NCBI GenBank assembly: GCA_013397455.1
Contig: VYZB01000134.1
Location: 311,199-375,198, forward strand
Direction of reading: 5' to 3'
Source of the DNA: Crotophaga sulcirostris
Taxonomy: Eukaryota > Chordata > Aves > Cuculiformes > Crotophagidae
DNA length: 64,000 nucleotides
Each line of letters starts with the position of its first letter. Position 1 is the stretch's first letter. Under the pieces are notes generated by a model. It was not told the DNA's origin. It worked only from the letters and a program-made list of their open reading frames with translations, and made no database searches. Positions 1 through 12,539 of the stretch are shown piece after piece. Both the position numbers and the translations under genes were made by a program.

Positions 1-65
1 GTCGGCGCGGGCCGCGCGCTGCCCGGTGGAGTTCCAGAAGCACTTGGACAGCACCCTCAGACACG
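1..65 (+). CDS. PIGG: PIGG exon 1, 3' part only
   Basis: The exon is cut by the window edge, so the signal anchor and start codon are missing. Reading from base 2 gives an open frame starting SARAARCPVEF and ending with one spare base at 65. A donor GTGCGAG follows. The spare G plus the first two bases of exon 2 make a Gly codon, so the phase is exactly right. The human protein has a similar SSARA stretch just before the SNWT conserved start of exon 2, and this linker is poorly conserved in general. The assignment rests on position, phase and donor rather than on strong similarity. Confidence 0.6.
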
Positions 66-250
66 GTGCGAGTGTCGGGGTGTCCCGTGCAGGGACAGGG
101 GTCGGGCTGGACGGTGCTTGTGGGTCCCCCCCGGCTCGGGGCGTTCTGTCGTTCTGTGATCAGCTGCCGCGTTTGGAGGGCGCGCTTCTCTGTCCTTCTA
201 CTCCCCTTTCCCTGAGCGGTGCGGCTGTCGCACCCGTACTCCGCAGTGGT
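1..250 (+). promoter_or_regulatory. Edge of GC/CpG-rich 5' region of PIGG
   Basis: The first 250 bases are clearly richer in G, C and CpG than the AT-rich intron that follows. They surround the end of the first coding exon. This fits the downstream edge of a CpG-island promoter whose core lies left of the window. No transcription start can be placed from what is visible. Confidence 0.45.
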
Positions 251-3223
251 AAGTTGGCGTTGCCCTTTCAGTTGTAACGCTTCAGGTCTTGCTGGTTGCG
301 TTGTACATGAGAGTCGTGGTTTCCGTGGTACTCGCTGTGGCGTGTGAGTGTCTTAATGCCACTTTGGTGGGACTGCAACACTTCGGGACTGAGGCAGGCA
401 ACTGTGGTAATAAGGATTTCCTTCACAGTCTGGTTGAATTGCAAAATGCACAGTGTTACTGTCCATGGCTGTTTCTCTGAAATCATGGTCTGTACAGAAC
501 CTGCTGTACTCCTTTGCCAAAACTGAGAAACCAAAGTTTTCAAGCATCTTTTTAATGAGGAATTGGCAGGGCATGTGCTGATATGTAGCTGTCTTACATG
601 CCCAGTCACAAGTTGTATTAAAATAATGGGAATGTGTGCTTGAAGGAGTGTTCTTCACACTAGTGTTTGGAGCTTGTGGGGTGAAACTTCACATTCAGTC
701 ACAGCTGAATTGAGTAGTGTTTGGCTCATACAAAGGTCTTGCTCGGGACATCTGCTTATGGTTCACTTGGTGGAACAGAACTGTAACTGTCAAACTGGTC
801 TCTAGCTGCTTCTTATTGTTCATTCTAAAGTATATGGCATTGTGCATGTTGGGAGAAGCTTACTTAAATTGTGAGAAACAGAGGAGGAAAAAGAAATTTG
901 TGTAATTTAGGGCGTAATGTGCTGACATTTAGTTAAGCAGGAACACTGAAAGAATCTCATCTGGTAATAGATCTGAGTGGACACTGCAAAACAGCAGGTT
1001 GCTTTGTAGTTGGAGATAACTAAGACTGTCAGAGACACTGGGTAGGCTGCTATGAGTGAAATGTTGCGTCCACATGTGATTGTTAGCAGGAGACTAAATT
1101 TAAGGGAGACTGTTTGGGTAAGAGGGTAGTGTCGAACCGTTTTTAAAAGGGTTTTGCAAAGACTAGTTTGGCTTGAAGAGTATAAATGCTTACCACAGGG
1201 CTCTACAAAGAGTTTAACTTTAGGCATGTCACTAGCAATCCTAGGTACGGGTGGGCAAAAATGGAGTGGCAGTGGAAAAATACTTCCTTTCTGTATTTCT
1301 TGGGTTACAGTTTGCTTGCAGAGTGTTCTCTTGGTCAGGATGATAAGCTTTAAAGGCAAGGGATTGCTTACTAAACCGTGATACAGAACACCTTCAGCCT
1401 GCTGAATTCCTTGTATGTTTCACTTCATGAGCCCTGACTGCCTTTGGATCGATGATGTCTTGCGTGTGGGACAGCTGACAAAATTGTGTAGTTGCTTGTA
1501 TAATAGGGAGTCCTTGAAGCACATCACTGTAGTAAGGTTTCGGTAGAACCTATGGTTTTCTTCGCTACTTACAGAAGTACAGTTTTATTTAAAGTAACTG
1601 TTTTCTAAACGACCATACCAGGGATAAATAAGCTTGCCACATGCCAAGGGTGGCACGATGTGTTGCTTTAGTTATCTTATTATAAGTATTTTCAGATGGC
1701 TGGTAATCATCTTCTAGTTCCTTTGCACTTCTCAATACTTTGCTTAACTGATGAATAAAACTGCAGAAGGCAGTCGTGAGTAGAGTGTATGTTTTTATGA
1801 CCTGAACATTTTTGGTGTCCAGCAAGTGGATAGGAGTAAATTATGAGAAAGATTTAACTAGCAGCACGAAGCATCCAGTTGTTCCTTCTTGTTTTTCATT
1901 AAGAACCAAAGCATGCCTGCTAAGTTGATAATTCAAGTCCTAGAAAAAACACATTATTGTTTTAATCAGGGTTGCTGGCAAGTTAGCCTTTTGTTGATGG
2001 AATTTCCTTCTTCTCCCTGTTGTCCTCCCCTTACCAATTTGCTTATTTGGAAAAATCACTAGCAATAACAAGTCAGTGAATGTCAATTTATTGATACCTG
2101 TCTATGTACCCCAGAATACAGTTTCTGAGGTGGTTTGTTGAGGTTCTCTTGTTTGACACAGCTTTATCTATGACCTTTTCAAATTGCCAGCCACTTATCC
2201 TGAAACGCATTTTAATCTAAAAGAATGTAAAAACCTTAGCTTTATATAGTGCATGTACTGAGAAGCTGATTCACCATAATGTTGCCTGAGTAGAGATCTT
2301 TGGGTAGGATGCACTCTTCTTCCATTTGTCCTACTGTGGTTTTTCCTGATGGAGAGATGGGAGCTATGGAGGTTGGACCAAAGACTGCTGGTGTAAAAAC
2401 TAAATGTCGCGTGTGAACCAAGCTCAATGCAAATGGAAGAGTCACTGTAGCCAACGTTAAGTCCATACAAGGAAGAGAGGTGAGCATGGAGGCATGACAC
2501 TGATGGAGGCATGACACTGCCTGCTGCCTGATACACAGCAGCGTTGTGCTGTGCCCACCCGAGTAGCACGTTCAGGGGATTCTGGAGTTGGATTTTGGCC
2601 CTTCAGCTCCCATGACCAAACTACCCTGGCATACAGTCTTCTACCTTGAAGGGCACAAGCATGCACAAATCTTTTTTCCTTCAAATTTCAGTGAAACTGT
2701 CTGTTTCTTTGTAGTTTTCCTGTTCTCTTAGGGTGGGATTTTATTGAGAGACATTGCTTGAGGTATGTTCTAATCCGCAAAATTGAGTATTAGGGCAGGT
2801 AAATACTGCCTCTTTTTTCTAACAAAAGTTGTCTGTCGCATATATGTAGTTCAGTTTCACTAAATTAACCAGAGAGAAGGCAGCAGCTATTCCTCTTTAT
2901 TCCTTTGAACATTTTCCATTTTGAAGCTTTTCCAGAGTTCTCCCAATTCTACATAGTACATTCCATTCACATCTTGTTTTCCTTTGTACATGCTGTTTTG
3001 GATTTTGTTGTTGTTGTCATCCCTGTGCAAGATGGCCTGAAAACTCAGCTTCCTCTGATTACTTGTCATGTTTTCTATTATTTACAACTTCTGGCTTCTG
3101 ATTCGAAACTTAATGGAGAAGTTGGAAGCACTCATTTCTGTGATGAAGTTGTCCTTTAACTTCCATCTAGCCATTGTTAAAAATAGTTGATAATTTTGTA
3201 TGCCTTTTTTTGCTGTTGTTTAG
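66..3223 (+). other. PIGG intron 1
   Basis: The intron runs from donor GTGCGAG to acceptor TTGTTTAG. I see no gene or recognisable transposon in it. Bases 2240-2660 are somewhat less AT-rich and have overlapping short open frames on the minus strand with no family resemblance. These are treated as unassigned sequence. Confidence 0.6.
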
Positions 3224-3429
3224 GAACGGTTTCTAACTGGACCAAAATTCCACCACCACTTTTCAAAAAAGTTGTCATTGTGCTGATAGATGCTTTGAGA
3301 GATGACTTTGTGTTTGGATCCAAAGGTAAACGATTCATGCCATATACTACTGAAATTATTCAAAAAAGGACATCCTACAGTTTTGTTGCTGAAGCAAAAC
3401 CACCCACTGTGACTATGCCTCGAATTAAG
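3224..3429 (+). CDS. PIGG: PIGG exon 2: start of catalytic domain, nucleophile
   Basis: The exon is 206 nt, phase 1 in and phase 0 out, with acceptor TTTAG and the consensus donor GTAAGT. The peptide opens GTVSNWTKIPPPLFKK and holds VVIVLIDALRDDF, whose Asp is the first metal ligand of the alkaline-phosphatase-like phosphotransferase fold. It ends with PPTVTMPRIK, where the family places the catalytic Thr that carries the phosphoethanolamine. An N-glycosylation sequon (NWT) sits near the start, consistent with a luminal domain. The match to vertebrate PIGG is nearly residue for residue. Confidence 0.97.
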
Positions 3430-4618
3430 GTAAGTTTGTTTTTTTTTCCACTTAAGAGTTGTTTCATTTGAGAAAGATTTGAAGGCTGGATTGTTTCATA
3501 TGCTTGGAGTTGGCATATGCCCCTTTAGGGCAGGTTTTCTGTGCCATTGTGATTTCTGGCTCTTTGCTGTAGTAGTGCATGTGATGGAGTCCTGATTTGC
3601 CATCACTCAAAGGTGTTTCCTGTATGAAAAGTCAGGTCAAGCGTAGAAGGAAAGGAGAGAAGCTGAGTAAGAGTAAAAGGTGGTAGCTTCTACTTAAGAA
3701 ACTTCGCCTTCTTTTGTTAATTTATTTGATAACTCTGTGGTGGAAAGGTCTGTGAGAATCAGGTAAGGGCAATTAAGGCCCTAGTGTAGGCTTTAAGGAT
3801 AGACATAATCTCTCATTTGTAATCAAGGGAAGGCAGTAGCCTCTCAGTCCTCAAATTTTCCAGTAGTCTTCTATCAAAGAATATTTTTGTTGATACTTCT
3901 CTTGTTCTTGTAACTTCTGATAGGAAATGAAGTTTAGTGTACATTTATTTTGTTATAGAGATGTTTTTGTAGAGCTTAAAAGGAAAATTGTGTAAAGTTC
4001 CAGGTAGCTAAAAGATGAATTGTGTCTGTGTCATGAAAATACTTGATCATCAGGCTAAGAAAGTGGTAGGTCTGGGTGGCATTTCTTGCATTGAAGGAGC
4101 TGAGAGAGTGAGCTTTGGTAGGTCACCTAGAAGGCCAGTGAGAGAGAGAGAGAGAGAGAGAGGGGGAGTCAGCCTAGTAACTCTCAATAGATGGACTTCT
4201 GTTCATTTACCATAAGATTGTTAATTACTCTTTTAAATGTGCTACCATTGTTATTGTTGTGTTAGGTCAGTCTACTTAGGCCTTCTAAATTGTCCTTTTG
4301 GTAATTTAATGACCAGTAAGTGAAGTGCATTTCAACTGGCACACAAGGACATTTTGCTGTCTGCTAATTAAGAGAATATTTTTTTTACCTTTTTGTAAAG
4401 AGTAATTATCTCTGACATAGAGATAATGTCTATGTTGCGGCAGGTGGTGTGATGTGGCATGGCAGCTTATGTGTTCTTTATTGTATTTCTTTATTGAAAA
4501 TATGGTTTCTCTGCCCTCTGCTTTGTTGCTTCCACTTTTCAATATTCACAAGAAAGTATTAGTGTAACTTTTTGGTTTCTGATAATATGTCTCTCTTCTT
4601 TTTTTTTATTTTATGTAG
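3430..4618 (+). other. PIGG intron 2
   Basis: This is AT-rich intron with no gene and no recognisable transposon. A short (GA)n microsatellite lies at about 4139-4162 and is listed separately. Confidence 0.7.
4139..4162. repeat. (GA)12 microsatellite in intron 2
   Basis: About twelve GA units run uninterrupted, followed by GGGGAG. This is a simple dinucleotide repeat and likely length-polymorphic. Confidence 0.95.
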
Positions 4619-4828
4619 GCTTTGATGACTGGTAGCATACCTGGTTTCATTGATGTTATTGTGAATCTCAATTCTCCAGCTCTGTTGGATGACAATCTGA
4701 TATGGCAGGCAAAAAAAGCTGGGAAAAGAATAATATTTTATGGTGATGATACTTGGGTTAAATTGTTTCCAAAGCACTTCGTGGAATATGATGGAACAAC
4801 ATCCTTTTTTGTGTCAGACTTCACAGAG
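4619..4828 (+). CDS. PIGG: PIGG exon 3: catalytic domain
   Basis: The exon is 210 nt (70 codons), phase 0 at both ends, with acceptor TTATGTAG and donor GTGAGA. The peptide begins ALMTGSIPGFIDVIVNLNS and contains GKRIIFYGDDTWVKLFP followed by YDGTTSFFVSDFTE. All of these are hallmark blocks of the PIGG/GPI7 luminal domain. Reading past the donor meets a stop within a few codons, which supports the exon end. The exon is adjacent to the nucleophile exon and completes the substrate-side half of the phosphotransferase fold. Confidence 0.97.
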
Positions 4829-6252
4829 GTGAGAGGCTTTGTATAATCCCAAGTGAGATAATTTGAGTACAAACACTTAGTGGCACCTTCTGAGAATGAA
4901 GGTGTAAAATTATTGTTGTTGTGAAATACGAACTTGACAATTAAATAGAAATTGAATTTACGTGTCTTTTCAGCATTGGCAATGTGGAGCTAAGCTTTTC
5001 AGTCCCTTACGTGTATGCTGTGAGGAGTGTTTGGATGATATACTAACAAAAAGTGTGTTGCTCTATAACTTCCCTGAACATATTCTCACAAAACTTGTTG
5101 TGGTAGGAAGTTGGAACACTTGCTTTGTTTAAAAATTCCACTATTCATGTTTCCAGTTTGCTATTGCATACTTTCTGTAGTACTGTATCACTTTTGTAGT
5201 TGCAATGTACATAGTGTTTCAGCATGTTACCGTAGAGGGAGCACTGAAAGTAATGAAACAAACTTGTAAAAGTTATTATTCTGGGCACACTGAAAGTGTA
5301 AATGGTTCAGCAATTTTAGCTCATTATTTGAACCTTTATGATTTGTAGGACTTCAGGCCATTGACCTGCTGCTACTGATGTGAAGTATTCTATTACTGTG
5401 TTTAAGGAAGGTAGATATGCCTAACGTGAATTGGAAGGCACTTTTAATTGGTTGTAAGAAGCTTCAACATGGAGTGAAAAAAATGCAAGCGTGTTTCTGG
5501 GTCTGCAATTTTGTGACTCTCAGGCTCTATATGAAGTCTCTTTGCTTTCTGAATATAGTCCATTAAACTGAAAGCTTTTTGAAGTTTTTTTAGTTAGTTA
5601 CATCTACAGGCAACAAAGCACTGTTTCGTGTGAAATTTCATAAGGATTTTTAATATCCAGGGAGAAATAAGTAAGTAAAACCAGCTTGTCAGCCTGAGCA
5701 GGAGAGCACGTGAGTTAGGCCCCAAGTAGTACTTTCTAAATAATTTTTCTTTCCTGCTATGTTATCAGTTCATTTTCTGACAGCAAGTACAATCTTTTTG
5801 TGTTCTCACAGTAGCAAAAATTGAGTTTAAAGAGCAGCAGTGGTTTTTTTCCCCTGTACTTCCAAGCACCAAAGAGAGGCTTTTCTCTACATGTACTTGT
5901 GAACTGATAAATCAGGAGTGTGAAGGATGAAAGCAGATGAAAATTTCTTGAAACAGTTTTAAAAAGTATCTGTGGAAGCATGACATCCCTGTTTGTATAT
6001 AATGTTATGCCTCATAACCAGGAAAGAGTGAAGTGGGGTGAAGAATCTGTTTTGTAAGACAGATTTTTTGACTGCCTATCATTAAACTAATCAATCAAAT
6101 TTTTTTCTTTTTTATGTAAACATTGTGAGTCACTGTAATTCTCACCAGCTTCTACAGAATTTTCATGGGTAGTAGTGCAATCTAATTTTTCTATGTTTTT
6201 TACAAGAGGGAAATTATTTTTACCTTTTAATTGTTTTTCTTTTATTTCTGAG
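4829..6252 (+). other. PIGG intron 3
   Basis: This is AT-rich intron. Both strands were scanned and no gene, transposon or structured repeat was seen. Confidence 0.7.
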
Positions 6253-6441
6253 GTTGATAATAACGTTACCAGGCATTTGGATAGAGTGTTAAAGAGAGAA
6301 GACTGGGATCTCCTAATCCTCCATTACCTGGGGTTGGACCATATTGGACATATGACTGGGCCAAACAGCCCGTTGGTGGGACCAAAACTTCGTGAAATGG
6401 ATAATATCTTGAAGAAGATTCATCTTTCTCTTCTTTCAAAA
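6253..6441 (+). CDS. PIGG: PIGG exon 4: metal-binding LGLDHIGH exon
   Basis: The exon is 189 nt (63 codons), phase 0 at both ends. The peptide starts VDNNVTRHLDRVLKRED and carries LLILHYLGLDHIGHMTGPNS. The Asp and His of LGLDHIGH are expected metal ligands of the active site. A sequon (NVT) is present. Both splice sites look weak: the acceptor is TTTCTGAG, with G at -3, and the donor is GTAACA. No better nearby sites would keep the conserved peptide, so the boundaries are secure. Confidence 0.95.
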
Positions 6442-7639
6442 GTAACATAACACCTTGTTGGATCAATGTCTCTCAGTTGTGGACTAGCGTTGCATTGATG
6501 TTCTTTAAAACGCTTGCTTGTTTTTGGGTGGTAGCTTGTTTATTCCTAGACCAAAGCAGGTGTTTGGTTCATTTCCTTCCTTGGCCTTTCCCCCATTAAC
6601 AGTACAGTGTAGCATTTTTAAGGATTTACTGGCTGACCTTATCTGTTAACAGCCTCTTGCTGAACAGCTGTGAGAAATAACTTCCCCCTTGGTGTACGAG
6701 GAGAGAAATGCATGCTAAAATTCTCTTATCACTCAGGAATTAAAATAGTGATTGACGTGCTTTCTAGTAATGAAATTCAGCAGAAGGAATAATGGGCACC
6801 TATAGCTAACAGCTCTGATTTCTGCAGTTGTGAAGGCCTACCAAATTCTTAGATATTGAAAATATTCAAATGAAAGTGGTGGTTGTAAATATAATTTTTC
6901 TGTTGCTAAATGTAACATGTAAATTATTGAATCTGAACCTGTGTTCAGTTTGGAAAGTATAGGATGTCGTTATCTAAATTGCCTGGATGTTGAAATACTA
7001 AATCCTGATTCCAAGTGGCCTGAAGCTTTTTTCTTATTTGTTTTTGGCAACTGCAATTCAGAATAGTTGCTTATAAAATTTCAGTAGTATTTTTAGAGAA
7101 ATGGATACTGTTGTCTGAAAAGAGAGGTTAAATCCTGCTTGTGGAAGTTAGAATCTCATGAATGTTGCAGTGGTTTTGCCGCAGCTTGTTGGTAATGTTT
7201 TGCTTTTGCCAACTATATGCTTTATCTCAGTTTTAGAGTACAGAAATAATAAAAGTACTTTACTTTTGGATACAACATGTAGTAGTAATAACTAAATTCT
7301 ACTGCTCCTGTACTTCTGATTTTTTTTCTACAGTATGATGACCTTTCTTTAATCCTTTGGTCAGTTTCTTTTGAGTCCATAAATGAAGGGCTTTTTTAAG
7401 CTTTTTTGTGTTTTTTATAACATATTGATGATATGTGTGCCTTAACTGTTAAAAACGAATATTATTGCATAACACTTAGTTGCAAAAAACTTTTAAAATT
7501 TGCTCTATGTGTTATGACACAATTTTGAAAAAGGAATTTGTTTTGAGAAATTGTCGTGTGTCAATGATAAATATAGTGAAGCATTATACACACACATATT
7601 GTTTGTATAGTAACTTAAATTTATTTCTGTGACTTGCAG
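6442..7639 (+). other. PIGG intron 4
   Basis: This is AT-rich intron with several T runs. No gene or recognisable repeat was found. Confidence 0.7.
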
Positions 7640-7781
7640 GAAGGAGAAGCTTCCCTGCCCAATTTGCTGGTTGTTTGTGGGGATCATGGGATGTCTGAAA
7701 CAGGTAGTCATGGTGGTTCTTCAGAAGGAGAAGTGCACACACCATTGCTGTTTATCAGCTCTGCTTTTGAAAAGAGAAGTG
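7640..7781 (+). CDS. PIGG: PIGG exon 5: second metal site, GDHGM
   Basis: The exon is 142 nt, phase 0 in and phase 1 out, with acceptor ACTTGCAG and donor GTAAGG. The peptide reads from EGEASLPNLLVVCGDHGMSE through TGSHGGSS to PLLFISSAFEKRS. The Asp-His of GDHGM and the His of GSHGG complete the two-metal active site of this superfamily. A longer open frame over the same bases is a different reading frame and is not used. Confidence 0.97.
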
Positions 7782-10202
7782 GTAAGGATCAAAGAAGCTC
7801 AATCTTTTTTTAGAACACATTACTATCACTAATTTATATTAGCTCTAGAATTCTTTGTCAAAAGTGCTTTGGTTTGTTCTACAGATATCTGGGAAGGCCC
7901 GTTCTCTGTGACCTAAAACTGGTTTAGCTGGAGTTTGCGTCTGTGTCATGCTGGCTTAAGCTTTGTAACCACCAAGAAAATTAAGTATTACTTAGATGAT
8001 AACCTTCTGCAGCACTGTCCTACTTGAGTGTTGAGAGCTAAAGAGATCTGTTGTCAGCATCCTGGGATACTGGTAAATGAGTAGGATTGGAAATAAAAGC
8101 CTATTTGAAATGAGTTTTAGGTTTTGTCTTTCTTGCCCAGAATATTTCTCTGGCCTCCATTCTTCCTCTAGGACAGCCAGGGTAGAGGAATGAATGACAG
8201 TTTCTTATGCTGAGGGTAACAAAAAAGAGAATTGCCCTTGTGAAAGGGTGGGAGTTGACAGGAGTGAAACCATGACTATTGATTAATAAGTGTTAAGGAA
8301 GGAATATGGACCATGAGAGTATTTCCTGTACTGGTCAGGCAGTTAATTTTAAGATCATTGATGTGAGTTTATCCGTTTCTGAAACTCATTTTCTACTTGT
8401 ATGATCTATCTTAAGGTAAAAGGCAAGAAGGGAATGGCATGATAGAGAATCCTTAGTCTAATCTCTAGAGTCTTGTTTAAACTCTGAGTGAATCGTGGAA
8501 ATGTAGTTTTACCAGGAGTGAATATTTTCTTAAAAAGAATACTTCCCTCTGTCTTTCATTCCGCCTTTTGCTCATTTCCATCTGAGTTGCTTGCTTTTAA
8601 AGCCTGTTTGCAGAACCTTGTCTTGTTTATCTTGCTGGAGGTTTCTGCAGCACAGTGGAAGTACATTTATCTGCTATTTATAAAGCTGTTATGTAGCTTC
8701 AATAGGAAGCATTGCTTGAGAAGTCATTGAACTCTTTTCAGATATAAATACAAAACAAAGTCAAAAGCTGACCAAAGCTCTCTGGTAAGTTTTTGCTTTA
8801 TGAATTTTACTTGCATATGTTGATAAAAAGGCTACGTAAGTGTAGGTGCTGCAAAGGCAATATCTTATTCCTTGGGGTTAGTTTCTGTTAGGTTTGAACT
8901 CAACATGCAGTTCTTACAATACAATGAAATATATCTGTTCACCTGTGTTTTGGGATTGAGTTTGTGATTTCTAATGATACCCGTGTAAATATCCAGCATC
9001 TTGCTCTTCATTGCTACGATGATCAGAATTCTAGTGACTGCTTGTTTTGATCCTACTGTAAACAAAATGTACTGTGATTAATTTTGTAGGCCTCAAAATA
9101 GTAATCCTGTGGGCTTTTGCATTTAGTATGCTGTCAGAATATTTCTTGTATAGCTTTCTACAGAGATGTGTCGCCCATGATTGGCTAAATGCATTTAGTA
9201 GTTTGGCTTTTTTTAGCTGCCAAGTACTTGCCTTTAAAGATGAAATCTGAAAACTGCTGACATATAGGTACTCATGCAAAGAGGCTTTAGGGATTATGGA
9301 TGACATTCTGTACAAGTATGGGATTAATCAGAGCTAGATGAGAAGTGAGAGAAGTTCTAATGCTCTTAAAGGGAGCATTGAGAGGGATAAACGCTGTATA
9401 TAGAATTCATTCTGTACTGTATTTAAGTCAAAACACTCAATGCCTGCAGTAAGAAAGAGAACAAACTAGAAGCATGGTAAAAAAAACATTGTTATGTAAC
9501 TAGTAAAGCACACAAAGAAACAATTGGTGTGACAGTCTTAAACAAAAGGTAACTTACATTAGTGAAATCACTCTTGTGTGTAGATATCTGTGAGAGTGAA
9601 GGCTAATCCTTGTAAGTGCAGTAGGGTAATGTAATCCTTTAAAAATCACCGAGTTAGCCTGCGTGGAACCATGGATTTGGGCCTCAGCATTCTTTGCCTG
9701 ACCTCTAATTCTGTTTGCCTAGCAACCTGATATTAATTAAATCTTTAGCAGTTGTAGTTCTATTGAGAAGCTTCTAGAATGCTGTCAGTGTTATTTTAGA
9801 TTTTCATTCTTTGTTCATGCGTTAAATTATTGTGGTGCTTTCTGTTCTTTCTAATGTAAAAGTTATCAAACCATTTTAGGATGAAGGCTGCAATTTGATA
9901 TTAAGGTGATCTGGACCATCTCTTTTCTTATTTGTACTTGTGTAACATTTATGTTGTTGCTAGCATTGAAAAGTGGTACTTACTGAGAATTGAATAAATT
10001 CTGGTTTTACAACAGTAGAGGACAGCAGCTGAAAAAGATCACTTAGCTTTCTGTAGATAACTTGAAATAGCTGATCTCACACAAATGAAAAAATTCTGAA
10101 ACTAACAAGATGCCAGCCATTTCAGGAGAAACAGATTGGGCCTGTTATTGACATGCTTTTTTTAATCTCTCTTTTTTTTTTCCCCCTTTTTATTGATTCT
10201 AG
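7782..10202 (+). other. PIGG intron 5
   Basis: This intron has no gene or recognisable interspersed repeat. It ends in a long T/C-rich tract (about 10155-10200) that serves as the polypyrimidine tract of exon 6. Confidence 0.7.
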
Positions 10203-10415
10203 GTCCTCTAACCCAGCCTAAACCTGTGCAACAAACTGATTTAGCTAGCACACTGGCAGTAGGTCTTGGTCTACCAATTTCAAGAAACAGTGTTGGGAGC
10301 CTTATATTGCCAGTTTTTGAAGGCAAGACAATGAGAGAACAGCTACGTTTTTTGCACTTGAATGGGTTCCAGCTTAGCAGACTGCTACAAGAGAATACAC
10401 CTGCATATGAAAAAG
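10203..10415 (+). CDS. PIGG: PIGG exon 6: end of catalytic core
   Basis: The exon is 213 nt, phase 1 at both ends, with acceptor TGATTCTAG and donor GTAAAT. The peptide includes KPVQQTDLASTLAVGLGLPI, the superfamily block that closes the catalytic fold. It continues with NSVGSLILPVFEGKTMREQL, RFLHLNGFQLSRLLQEN and the tail PAYEK. The downstream part leads into the linker before the membrane region. Confidence 0.97.
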
Positions 10416-12183
10416 GTAAATCAGCTAAAAAAAATCACACATCCAAAAGCGGATTGCTTATAACACAGTTCAGGCTTTTAGGTTCAAGAGTATAGCATGG
10501 CACTGCAAATTAGGCATTTGATTGAAAGAAGTGTTCAGAAAAATGATTCCGAGTTAAGTCTTCTCTGTAACCTACTCTGACACACTGCCTCTGATTTTGT
10601 AATGACCAGTACTATTCCTAGTAGGCCAAAGAGCAGCAATAATGATGGAAGAACAATATTAGAGTAAAACCGCCACTGTAGTTTAAATCTCATCGGTTTC
10701 ATATCTGCCTTTTATGAGGTATCCTACGTAGGGCACTGATTCTGAAATATTTGGAGGAGTAGGACAATGGATAGAATTTACTAGTTTAAATAAAAAGGTG
10801 GTTCAAGTAAAGCTGGGAAATAATTCACACATAGGAGTACATATATATGTGTGTTTGTGTATTTGGGGGAAAGAATAAAAAACAAGTGGAAAAAATTAAC
10901 CAAAATTAATCAAATAACTAGGAAAATATAGTATTTTCTTAGGAAGCATGATATAAACTGTCATGTAAGCAAGCAAGCTAATATGATAATTTTGTGAAAA
11001 AAAATTGAGTCAGAGCATGAAGGGGAATATTTTACCATGGACATTAGAAGATGTTCTTATCTTAAAGTGACTATGAAGCTTGAAGACCTTGTCACTTGAT
11101 TTGTAATCTGTTGAATCATGAAAATAATGGGATGATAATGCAGAGCTGTGTTACAGCTATAAATAATTAAAGTGGGTAGCAAAGTAACATTTAGCAAGAT
11201 GATCATTGTAGGTCAAGATTTAATTATCTTTCAGCATCGTGGCTTCTAATCATAATTAAACCCTGTCTAGGGAGTCTGACAAAACAAATGCTGCTTATGG
11301 TAGCAACATGTCAATAGCAGGACCCATGCTCTTCTATTCTGAGTTCTATTCTTGTTTGTGTCAAGTGAGGAAACTTATCCTGTTGGTGCAGTCAGGATAT
11401 GGATGTGTTACTGAAATTTTCAACATAAAGCTCCATCTGTAAGTATTCTACAAGCACTAGTGAAACAAACTGTTGTTCTACCAGCTTCTGGTTTATATCT
11501 TCACTTTCATTTTATTTTTTTGGGGGGGAACAGCTTAATGTCAACTTGTAGCTTTCATCTGAGAAATGAAAACAAGATTCCTATGGATAGAAATATTAGA
11601 AAATTTTATGCTACTTCCTTGTGACTGCAAACTGGTATTAAAGATGTTGCCCTACTGGAAAGGAGTTAGAGGGGCAAAGCATCCATCATGAGCTTCTCTC
11701 CTTTTGGTAATGGAGAATCTCAATAACATGGAAGTAGAACCAAGTAATGGTAGTTTGTTTTTGTTTTTTTTCAGAGTTTTAAGGTGAATTCTACGTGTTG
11801 CTGTAAACTTCTTACAAAATCTTTTTTTTTTTTTTAGAAGGTCCTAGATGTTCAAGGCTATAGATCAATGCTTTGATCGGGGTGATTAAGATTGGCAGGG
11901 AAAAGAGATGTGCTGTTTGTTCAGTGTTAAGTTTGATTGATATGGATACTTCAGGCCCTAGAGATGCTAAAGAAGATGTCACTAAGTCAGTCACTAATGC
12001 TGCATATAATTTAAAAGCATGCATGTATGGCTGTTTGTTTTGGGTGGCTTCTAAGTGAAGATAAATATCATCCCATGTATCACACTACAGGCACATACAC
12101 ATGTAAGCCTATCTGTCATGATAGGAAAGGGATTATCTTGCAAACAAGTCATTATATTCCATAATCAGATTACTCTTCAAGAA

Positions 12184-12535
12184 GAGTGCCCATTTTTAAA
12201 AAGGTTAAGAAGGAGGACCTTTAACTGTATCACTGGACGAGAGAAAAGCTACAGATTTCATCCAGCTAGCCTCTGTAAGGCCTTTGATATGGCTTCCATC
12301 AGCATCCTTGCTGCTGTATTAGAAGGATGTAGGTTTGACAAACAGACTCATAGATGGATAAGAAATTCGCTGGACAGCCGTGTCCAAAGAGTTATGGTCA
12401 ATGGCTCAATGTCCAATTGGAAAACAGTAACAAGTAGTCATCTAGTGAAAGATGACCTGCCCATGGTGTCATGGATGGACTAGATGATCTTTAAAGGTAT
12501 CTTCCCTTCCAGTCCAAACCACTTTATTATTCTAA
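12184..12535 (+). mobile_element. CR1 LINE fragment, internally deleted
   Basis: On the + strand the sequence encodes CR1 reverse transcriptase motifs, including a decayed FKK..KKED block, then KAFDMASISILAAVLEG, HRWIRNSLDSRVQRVMVNGS and MSNWKTVTSS. It then jumps to the CR1 3' end signature, a TGGACTAGATGATCTTTAAA-like stretch and a TTATTATTCTA tail. The rest of the RT and the C-terminal domain are missing, so the copy is internally deleted and dead. Confidence 0.8.
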
Positions 12536-12539
12536 GTTG

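Noticed and set aside
26..277. 83-codon open frame over the end of exon 1
   Set aside because: It shares the PIGG exon 1 frame but runs through the donor at 66 into the GC-rich intron start. Phase matching to exon 2 favours the exon ending at 65.
7629..7832. 67-codon open frame over exon 5
   Set aside because: It is a different frame from the conserved PIGG peptide and runs past the exon donor into the intron.
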